In this document: piece by piece, positions 56,501-64,000 of the stretch
Layout: each line of letters starts with the position of its first letter
Position numbering within the stretch: position 1 is the first letter of the stretch
Assembly (NCBI RefSeq): GCF_026210795.1
Contig: NC_089429.1
Location: forward strand, 3,224,001 to 3,288,000
Direction of reading: 5' to 3'
Length of the DNA stretch: 64,000 bases
DNA from: Rhizophagus irregularis
Lineage: Eukaryota > Glomeromycota > Glomeromycetes > Glomerales > Glomeraceae
The notes under the pieces: generated by a model
What the model was told of the DNA's origin: nothing
Databases searched by the model: none
The model's input: the letters and a program-made list of their open reading frames with translations, nothing else
Made by a program: the position numbers and the translations under genes

Positions 56501-58990
56501 TGGTTTAGCCTCAGTCACTCCTCTTTCCGCGCTTTTCACATTGTTGCCGTTCTCTATTCAACAAGCATTTGGTCGATTTCTATCATCTCATGTAGCTTCA
56601 TGGCAAAAAATTTTTTCTCACCCTTTACATATAAAACCTTTGCCAATTATATGATTACTTATCTCCAAAGCTTCCTAGATTGTGATGCCTGTTCTTCTAC
56701 TATTGACTTGGAACCATGGTCCCATACATTTTCCTTGCGAACACATTCTTTGTTTAATTCTTTATTATTCTCTTCTCGTTTGAATATCACGTGGTCTTTA
56801 TTGTTCCGACCTCTGAGGAAAGATCTACGTCTGGCAATTCCACTCTGGTCGATTTTACCAAAAGACTTATTCACTTCCATGAAAAATGTTCAGAAAAAAT
56901 TTTGTACTCGTTTTCTTGCCCAATTGGTTACTCCGTGTGGCTCTCGGCTTCTTCCATGGAAAGATTTACGCTTTCTTAAATGAGTTTCGAACAAAGGATC
57001 TGTGCCTGCTTGGTTTACTTATTTATTTAATTTAGTTGTTATTTCTAATTCTTCTTCTTTTTTTCTTTTACCGCAATTTAGAATACCTAATTCCTATACT
57101 GTAGCTTCTATCTGTTCTATAGATATTAGTCGAAATTATTTGTTCAATCCACAATGGGCTATTTTTTTTAATCGCGATACTAACTCTTTCCTTGTTGGCC
57201 GTGTGATCATTACCTATCCTGCTCCGCGAAATGAAGCTCTTATTTCACATTGGATTGCGTCATCTATCGATGACTTATTATCAGAATTCACTGCATGCCA
57301 AGGTTGTGCCTCTGCTATTCTGCGATCCTCTACTTCCAAAACATTGTTTAAACGATGTCCCTCTGAAAAGTGCTTCTCTTATATGCCTTTATCAAGTCTT
57401 ATCCGTTACCTTACGAAGCCTCATACTTATATACATGTGGATACTCGTTCGGTCTCACTTTCCGCTTCGTTAGGCTATGCCAAATCTCTTTTACTATTTT
57501 ATCTTTTTGCTCCAGTTCGGTTACCTCCTATGCTTAACCAAGTGTCTAGGATTTCTGATATCCAACTTCCTTCTTCGGTGTCTACCCTGTATATTGATGG
57601 ATCCTTCCTTCCTCCTTCTAGTCATCCGACACCTTCGATGGCTTATGCATGGACTGCTATCGATTCTGATGGTTTTATTCTTGAATCTCATTATAATACC
57701 ATTCCTTCACTCTTTCCCTCTGCATTGCGTTCCGAAATTTTTGCCTTATTGCATGGATTGGACTCCCTGCCTCGGTATTCCAAGATCACTGTCGCTACTG
57801 ATTGTGCTCAATTAATTTCCTTATGGACTACGTATGTGGATGCTCCGTTCATTCCTAAAATGCTCAAAGAATTCAACCACCTTCTATGGTCTTCGGCACG
57901 AGCTATTATTTCACATAAGAATCTGGAAGTTACTTTAATCAAGGTTCCTGCTCACGCTGACGATTCTTTGAATAACCATGTTGATGACTTAGCGAAAGCT
58001 GCTCATACAGACTCATGTCTTTCCTTTATTTCGCCTGCATTTTTAGCTCCTTGTATTTTACAATTTAATTCTTTACCTGGGGATATGAATATCCGGAAAT
58101 TCATTGGAGATATTTTTGACGCCAAGAGTCTTTTGACTCTTGCTTTATTACCAAGATTCAATCTTAATTCCTCTTTTTCGGATATTGATTGGGCTTGTAC
58201 CAAATTTTGTTTTAATAATAAACAATTACAATCCTCCCATCGAAATGGCCGGTCTGAATTTTGTGCTTTCCGTATCAAGATTTTATTGGATATGCTTCTG
58301 ACACTCACAACTTTTCAAAAACAAAAGCCTCATATCTATGATCCGAGTTGGCTCTATCCTCAGTGCAACTCCTCTCCTGAGACTTTAGACCACTTATGGA
58401 CTTGTCCTTATATTTTACCTGAATTTAGTCCTTTTAATACTTTTAAAACACTTCTGCTGGACCTTAAAACCGTTTGTCTTGGAAAATTTCTCTCTGCAAC
58501 TCCTTTGAAATCTTTACCGGACTATTTCGCTGTGAAATTTATGGCTATGGATTGTTGGGACTGTAACCCTCCTTCAAATTCTTGTCTGCGATTTGCACGT
58601 GGACTTATACCGATGTCTCTTACTAGTTTTCTTGGAACATATTTTTCATCATCCACTATTTGTTCTATTTTTGATACACCTTTACATGAATTTCATTTTG
58701 ATCTCTATGTACAAATTTGGTTGTGCCGTTCCGTTTTCTTTCACCATTGGGAATTAGCTCAAGGCATTACCAATAAAATGAAATCGTCCGCTATTGGACT
58801 TTCTCCTATTATTCGTCCTTTCTCAAATGTTTCTCCTTATTCTTTGACACCTTCCTTGGCGACAGCTTCCTTGGATTTCTGGGTTTCTTGGGTTTCCTCT
58901 TACATAATCCATGGGGGATCTTGGATTTCGCATTTGGATTTTTGGCACCGCTTAACAGTTCAGCCTCTACTTAGGATTTCTTTTTGGTAA
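53517..58990 (+). pseudogene. LINE-A ORF2: endonuclease, reverse transcriptase, RNase H, zinc tail; lightly broken
   Basis: The start MIEHQFISGG overlaps the ORF1 stop. The APE endonuclease spans about 53630-54360 (INVNGLCSP, LGDFNADE, SRLDYIWSS, FTDHRVL). RT follows with QDISKAFDSID near 55690, GIDQGEIISPLLW near 55860 and the catalytic FMDDS at 56028-56042. RNase H lies in 57590-58000 (YIDGS, LRSEIFAL, ATDCAQL, DDLAKAAH). A C-terminal Cys motif near 58360 reads YPQCN...LWTCPYI, with Tyr in place of the Cys seen in LINE-B. Lesions: in-frame TAA at 54987-54989, a frame change near 56630, and TGA at 56981-56983 where Trp is expected. The product copies LINE RNA at a nicked target. Confidence 0.9.
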
Positions 58991-59285
58991 CAGATTGGAT
59001 CTTCGGATATGCTGGATAGTTGACTAACATTGGCCTTCGGGTAAAGTTGGGGTATGCGTTTCTGTAATAGTTTAGTTTTTCTTTACTTAATTTTATTTTG
59101 TTTAGATTTCTTTACTTGTATGAATCGTGAAGCTAGTTCTTTTTATTTTTTATGTTTAATTTTCTATATTTTATTTGTAATATTGTTCGATTTGAGTTTT
59201 GTACTTTTCGTTTAAAAATTTATAATAAAAGATAAAGTCATAAGACTGTTTGCTCATAATCACCAAATATATGAGTTGGTCACCC

Positions 59286-59352
59286 TATCTTAGTGGTTAG
59301 TCACTGAGACCCTCATTAAGCCTGAGTATGGTGAGGTCGCAGGTTCGATTTC
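59286..59352 (+). promoter_or_regulatory. Pol III-type A and B boxes in the SINE head
   Basis: The A-box-like tatcttagtgg lies at 59286-59296 and the B-box-like ggttcgatttc at 59342-59352. The ~56-nt spacing fits a tRNA ancestor with a long variable arm (Ser/Leu type). Function is inferred from consensus match. The head is conserved in the copies at 9.9 kb, 31.2 kb and 50.0 kb. Confidence 0.65.
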
Positions 59353-59862
59353 CATGACCACGGAAATAAAAAGAATTTTACTGCGGACGCTATAACCAAT
59401 AGCGTGAAGGTACAGGGATTAGTGTAGTTGAACTGCATCGTGATGAATTAGTGTGTACGGTTAGGCCGCACATTTCAACTAAGGGTCATGGTGTCCTTTT
59501 AACGTTCCCTGCGGCCATTCGGCATGTGCGCAGTCCCCTGTCCTTGAGGTCACTACTATACCTTAGGGGGGACTTCCTGTCTGTGTGGTCACTCTATGAT
59601 ACCGCTTGGGGTCAGTAATGGCTAGATGGTCGTCCTAAATGGTAAAGCTGAGGGTGCAATGTCTTAATGGTAGTTTGACCTTCTGTTAGGTCATAGACCA
59701 CCCAAAGTGTTCGTGTACAGACAGATAGCTTGGTGGCGATTGGCTCAATTCCTCTCCGACGCCTTGCATGGCGTATTCCCTTGGCAGGGTTGATACCCAC
59801 CAATTAGGATGATGATCCCGTAACACCTACAAGCTTACTGTCCAGGTGGTCACTACAAAGTA

Positions 59863-60386
59863 CACAGTGAAATTCGATAAACCGGATCTATCGGTTCCAC
59901 TAAAAATATCCGGTTTATCGGGATATCCGGTTTAGCGAAAAAATTTCGATATATTGAAAATCTATTATATTGAATTTTTAAAAAATTTTCATGCTAATAA
60001 AACTAATATACACTATAATTTGATTTTTTTCATCTAGTTTTAAGTTATAGGAGGTCATGAAAATGAATATAAAATATTTTAATTGAATATATAAGTAATA
60101 TTAACTTCAGCCGGAATTAAGATTTTTATAATTCCGGCCAAATTTAAGATTTACCGCATCACGTTACTTAAATTTTATTGGTTCCGAGCTACGTGATCCG
60201 GTTTATCGAATCATTTTTACTATAGCTGGTTAGAAAATTGATCCGTTATAGCGAATATCGAGCTTTTACTAGTAAACTCCGGTATATCGAGCCTATTTTA
60301 ATATACGTGATTTGGTTCCAGCAAAAAAGTCCGGTTTAGGCCCAAATCCGGTTTATCGAATATCCGGTTTATCGAATTTCACTGTG
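59863..60386. mobile_element. 524-bp TA-target TIR element inside the SINE
   Basis: Ends cacagtgaaattcgataaac and its perfect inverse are flanked by TA (59861-59862, 60387-60388). The uninterrupted SINE at 50802-50812 reads caaagtatacc, giving a direct empty site. The interior repeats atccggtttatcg words. Ends and target fit pogo-like Tc1/mariner non-autonomous elements. Confidence 0.9.
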
Positions 60387-60820
60387 TATACCACTTGGGG
60401 ATTACAACTGTACTATCGGTGGTGGGTAATCGCGGGCTGTAGTGGCCTTTGAGTGAGACCTGTTACCTAATATGGTGGTATGGAAGGGGTCTAGATGTTT
60501 GAAGGTTATCTGACGAAAGTCCTCCGTGACAGTAGTAGTGGTGAGGGGTTTATAATAGTAGCCGATTACAGTATCGTACAACGGATTAAAGGACGAGTAG
60601 GGTGGTGTTCTTCCGATTCAAAGGCCTTCGGGTCCCTGGGGTATGCCTGATTGATGGACGTGCTGGATAAGTTGTCTTGGTTAAAAGGTGGCCTTGATGA
60701 CATCTGGTGGTTCAATGATGGTGAGGATACGAACGACCTACCTCCATAACCTTCAATAGAAGGTGCGGAAAGTAGTGGCCACTAAACATACAATACACTT
60801 GTAAAATAATCACCAAATAT

Positions 60821-60859
60821 GGACTGTCCCAAATGTGTGACTATAAAGAGAGTTGACTG
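60821..60859. mobile_element. Right end of a TA-type MITE that hosts array 2
   Basis: The sequence gtgactataaagagagttga then ctg, followed by TA, is the inverse of the cagtcaactctctttatagtcac end. The corresponding left part at 50731-50747 is degraded. The array therefore inserted into a small MITE. Confidence 0.6.
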
Positions 60860-60861
60860 TA

Positions 60862-61277
60862 TAATACTTTTATAAAAAATTTATGTTATGCTAACTTTTA
60901 TAGTTTCAACCTCCAGATGTTACTTATTAGTGAAAGGTAAGTATTACTTTTAAATATATAAATATATGTATTTTTCTATGAAGAATCAGTTTACTTAATA
61001 AATAAAAAGCAAGTTTCTTAATAAAATTTATGGTAAATCTAAATTTACAATTTTAGCAAAAATTAGCCAATATTAAACTTATAAAATGTATATAAATAAT
61101 TGCTAATTTTTTTTGTATAAATACAATTTTAATTGCAAATTACATGTTATAATAAAATAATATTTTAAATATCTACAATATTTAACAAATTTTATAATTT
61201 GACTAATTTTTAAAAGTTGTTAATAGTAAAAGTATTTCAATAACTATTCAATTTTAATATAATTTAATATATAATTA
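60862..61277. other. AT-rich spacer
   Basis: No ORF or repeat that I can support. Confidence 0.5.
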
Positions 61278-61285
61278 CTTTTAAA

Positions 61286-61482
61286 TAAGGTTGCGGGCTA
61301 AACTGGTTTTTGAATTTGGCAAAACGTCTAAACCTCAGTTTTGTCAATTTTTTTATAGGAGTTTATTATAGTTTTGTCATTTCATATGATTTTTATAATC
61401 AAGTTTCGCCAAATTTTTATTAATATTTTAATATAGTTTTATCAGGTTTCATGTTTACTATGGGGTTTCGCCCACAACCTTA
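61286..61482. mobile_element. TAAGGTTGC-family MITE, copy 4 (197 bp, diverged)
   Basis: Ends taaggttgcgggc and inverse taaggttgtgggc are flanked by a perfect 8-bp duplication cttttaaa (61278-61285, 61483-61490). The interior retains gtttcgcc and tatagtttt words of the family. Confidence 0.85.
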
Positions 61483-61490
61483 CTTTTAAA

Positions 61491-62464
61491 GGATATAAAA
61501 TAGCCTGTAAAATTTTAGTATATATTATTATATAAAATATTTAAAAATATTAATTAGTATTTTACATATCAACTAAATGATCTGCATTTTGTGTAATAGT
61601 ATACTTTGGTTTTCAATTTTTATCATGAAACTTCAAATTATCACATATTAATAATTTTGCATATAAAAATTAAAAATTATATAAATTATTTAATTTAAAG
61701 TTATATAACAATAAAAGGTGCCATATTTTATTTTTTTTCTTATTTAGGCATTTACTTTGCTTTGCACTTTTTTATAATTTAATTATTTTTTAATAAAATG
61801 AAACTTGTGATCGGCAAATGATCATCAAAGTGATATAAAACATATTCGCTAAGATGTTCTATAGGTAGTTCTATAAGTAATTCTATAGGTTGTTCAATAG
61901 ATTCTTTTAAAAGGTTATTATTAGGTGATATAGTATTTTCTAACTCAGTACTTTCAGTACTTTCATTAAAAAAATTTATTGGTATAAAGATATCTTCTGA
62001 AAAATTTATAAATGTTTCACAACCTGCTTTTATTATATAATGATTTTTGCCAAAGGAGTTTGTAAAATAACATCACATTAACTGGCATGTCTTTATTAAA
62101 TATATGTTAACAAAAAACATATGGGCTGATTTGTTTACTTTGCATTAAAAAGAGTTATTGAATTGATTTGCACAATTTTCGTTACTTAAAATTGTTTTGT
62201 AATACCAAAAAATTATCTGATTGATGATCACTTGACTAAATAATAAGTTGAACAAAAATTTACATTTGCAAAACTTAAATTATTAAATGTAAAAGAGCTG
62301 TGAAAAAACCCATTTCACTAATAAAAAATCCATTTCTCATATATATGGAATTTTTAACATATATTATTAAAAAGTAAGTATATTTTAATAAAATATAAAG
62401 TAAAATAAAAATTTATATAGTCTTAGTAGCTATAAATGTTTATAAAAGTATAATAAAAATATCA
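61491..62464. other. AT-rich region with a possible decayed MULE N-terminus
   Basis: At 61800-62040 short open stretches exist on both strands (minus: ESIEQPIELLIELPIEHLSEY). They resemble the N-terminal low-complexity part of the MULE relic near 18970. No conserved domain follows, so I do not call a gene. Confidence 0.3.
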
Positions 62465-62466
62465 TA

Positions 62467-62988
62467 CATCAGGAAATTTGTTTAGGCGTAATTTAGTGTA
62501 ATATTTCGAAGGTGGTGTAAAATTTCGAAATATTACACTAAAAACGTAATATTACAAAAGTTTACGCTCTTAAATTTGAATAATTATAGTAATTTAAGAA
62601 TATCTCGCTATCTACTGATCCAATTAAGACGATCTATAGCTCATTGGAATCAGCTCATCAAGACGAATCGAATGGTAGTAAAATCGTATCTTTACGTTTG
62701 ATAGATGACTTTCTATTAATTTAAAACTTTACTGCATACTATAAAGCGTTCTATCAACTGTAGAAATGCGAATTTACTACCATTCGATCCGTCTTGATGA
62801 GCTGATTCCAATGAGCTATAGATCATCTTGATTGGATCAGTAGATAGCGAGATATTCTTAAATTACTATAATTATTCAAATTTAAGAGCGTAAACTTTTG
62901 TAATATTACGTTTTTAGTGTAATATTTCGAAATTTTACACCACCTTCGAAATATTACACTAAATTACGCCTAAACAAATTTCCTGATG
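62467..62988. mobile_element. 522-bp near-perfect palindromic foldback element
   Basis: Ends catcaggaaatttgtttagg and its inverse are flanked by TA (62465-62466, 62989-62990). The arms pair over almost the whole length, with the centre near 62725. Each arm carries the module atctatagctcattggaatc and gacgaatcgaatggtagta found in the other foldbacks. Non-coding; a transcript would be a long hairpin. Confidence 0.85.
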
Positions 62989-63034
62989 TATAAAAGATAG
63001 TATCATAATAGATATTTTCAAACAATAAAAATAA

Positions 63035-63405
63035 TTATTTTATGTTGGAATTTGTATTACCATCTTTAGACGCAAATATATCAAGATTCACTAATCCGTT
63101 TTCTATAATTTTAGGCTCGTTGGAAAGCCCTTATTCTGGACTTTATAGGCGAAAAAAGAGCTCACCGATTGAATCATTAGATCCAGAGATATTTACGTTT
63201 AAAGTTGAGGTACGAACTTTTTAACATGCTTAAATGCAAATATCTTGGGATCCACTGATCCGTTTTTTATAAATTTAGGCTCTTCGGAAAGCCCTTGATC
63301 TGGTCTATATGAGCGAAAAAAGAGCTTGCCAATTAGATCATTAGATCTGGAGATATTTATGTTTAAAGTTGAGATACAAATTTTTAATATATATAGTAAG
63401 TGCTA
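63035..63405. repeat. Two tandem ~186-bp units with an atatct...gaaagccc...agatattta module
   Basis: Units 63050-63235 and 63236-63405 share aggctc-ttggaaagccctt, ggcgaaaaaagagctc, gattgaatcattagatcc and gagatatttacgttt. The outer parts are imperfect inverses (atctcgggatcc-like and gatccagagatat). The short reading frame at 63042-63224 is one such unit and not a gene. Confidence 0.65.
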
Positions 63406-63654
63406 AGAATTATATTAATTTAAAAGAAATATTTACCAACTTATAGTATAATAACATTAAATAAAAGTTTTTTAATACTCACCTCCAATTTACTGTATAT
63501 TATATAGTATTTTATATAATAAAAATGTAATAAAATCAATATTTTAATTAAAGGTAGACAAATTAGCCTATATGATTTTTTTATTATATGCATAGGTGTA
63601 ATGAATACTATAAAAAAATAATTACGTAAAATTTATATAATATAAGTTAAGATA

Positions 63655-63835
63655 AAAATCACCAGTGGTAAATTAGAATTTAAAAATAATAAAAATCACC
63701 AGTGGTAATTAAAATTAAAAAATTACCAGAGGTAAATTAAACATAAAAATCACTAATGGTGAAATTAACATTTAAAATTATTAAATTCACCAATGGTGAT
63801 TAAAATTAAAAATTCACCAGTGGTAAAATCCAAAT
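63655..63835. repeat. Array of caccagtggtg-type palindromes
   Basis: About seven short palindromes (caccagtggtaa, accagaggtaaa, cactaatggtga, caccaatggtgat and similar) recur every 25-35 bp in AT-rich sequence. The same palindrome occurs near both ends of the element at 27456-29359. Confidence 0.7.
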
Positions 63836-64000
63836 AAATTCTAAATTATTATATTATAATCATCTAATTTATTGTATAAAGGTTATATAAATAATTAAAA
63901 TCAGAAATTTAATTAGGATAATATATAAGATTAATTTTAACCTAAAGTGATTTAACCTGAATAATTTAACCTATTAGTAAATTTTCAACAAAAAAATGTA

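Larger units (their letters stand above)
51247..59255 (+). mobile_element. LINE-A: near full-length non-LTR retrotransposon (8.0 kb)
   Basis: It has a 5' leader, ORF1 and ORF2, and a 3' end ataaaagataaagtcataag then actgtttgctc. The 15-bp sequence ataatcaccaaatat flanks it exactly (51232-51246, 59256-59270), as expected for a target-site duplication. The domain order of endonuclease, RT and RNase H with an RRM/knuckle ORF1 places it among APE-type LINEs with RNase H (Tad- or I-like group; clade not resolved). A few stops and frame changes suggest it is recently dead. Confidence 0.88.
59271..60805 (+). mobile_element. SINE-like element, last member of array 2, with tRNA-like head and a nested MITE
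   Basis: It starts atgagttggtcaccctatctt immediately after the junction repeat and ends cacttgtaa before the next copy (60806-60820). Net length is about 1.0 kb without the MITE. Its 5' half matches the array 1 SINEs; its 3' part is a different subfamily version shared with 50763-51231. It encodes no protein. It lies directly 3' of LINE-A in the same orientation. Confidence 0.78.

Noticed and set aside
57002-58990. An independent host RNase H gene
   Set aside because: It is in the right order and orientation as the C-terminal part of LINE-A ORF2 and aligns with LINE-B; the break is a single TGA.
59271-59360. A tRNA gene at the SINE head
   Set aside because: The A and B boxes are there but acceptor and anticodon stems are not paired convincingly, and the same sequence heads several kilobase-long repeats.

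Overview
This 64 kb window is AT-rich and reads as a filamentous-fungal, repeat-dominated chromosome segment. I infer an arbuscular mycorrhizal fungus (Glomeromycotina, Rhizophagus-like). The reasons are the strong AT bias, short GT-AG introns, FAR1/MULE transposase relics, APE-type LINEs with RNase H, and dense families of small terminal-inverted-repeat (TIR) elements. This is an inference from style and not from any search. I found no convincing host gene, tRNA, rRNA or CRISPR array. Nearly every recognisable stretch is a transposable element, usually broken and often nested.

Layout. 1-2.9 kb: a decayed MULE transposase (minus strand) carrying a TA-type MITE, and an 8-bp-TSD MITE that itself holds a 1.2 kb foldback. 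2.9-3.1 kb: the end of a TA-type element. 3.2-7.3 kb: a nine-exon transposase-like gene with one apparent 1-nt frameshift. 7.3-8.2 kb: A-rich repeats. 8.6-9.9 kb: a tRNA-headed SINE inside a foldback. 10.2-11.9 kb: hAT-like non-autonomous elements. 11.9-17.4 kb: a truncated LINE (LINE-C). 17.4-18.7 kb: tandem repeats. 18.9-24.9 kb: a second MULE split by a large insertion that itself holds a Tc1/mariner copy. 25-29.6 kb: TIR elements, one filled with a ~180-bp satellite. 30.3-50.3 kb: a SINE/LINE-B/SINE/SINE array, all minus strand, with a repeated 16-bp junction sequence. LINE-B is interrupted by a 1.1 kb hAT-like and a 5.4 kb TIR element, and one SINE carries a 3.45 kb DNA transposon with a large transposase ORF. 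50.7-60.8 kb: a second array, SINE/LINE-A/SINE, all plus strand, with a 15-bp junction repeat. 61-64 kb: small MITEs, a palindromic foldback and short palindrome arrays.

How the parts work together. The LINEs encode an ORF1 protein with two RRM-like folds and a zinc knuckle, and an ORF2 protein with endonuclease, reverse transcriptase, RNase H and a terminal Cys/His motif. The SINE-like units carry Pol III-type A and B boxes in two tRNA-like modules and sit beside the LINEs at shared target sites, so co-mobilisation by one endonuclease/RT system is the simplest model. Many insertions could be dated relative to each other because the target duplications or the uninterrupted parent sequence can be read directly. 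The most unusual signals are the same-site SINE-LINE arrays, an ~85-bp module containing a CGTCTC/GAGACG palindrome shared by several foldbacks, and one ~180-bp satellite occupying three elements with unrelated ends.
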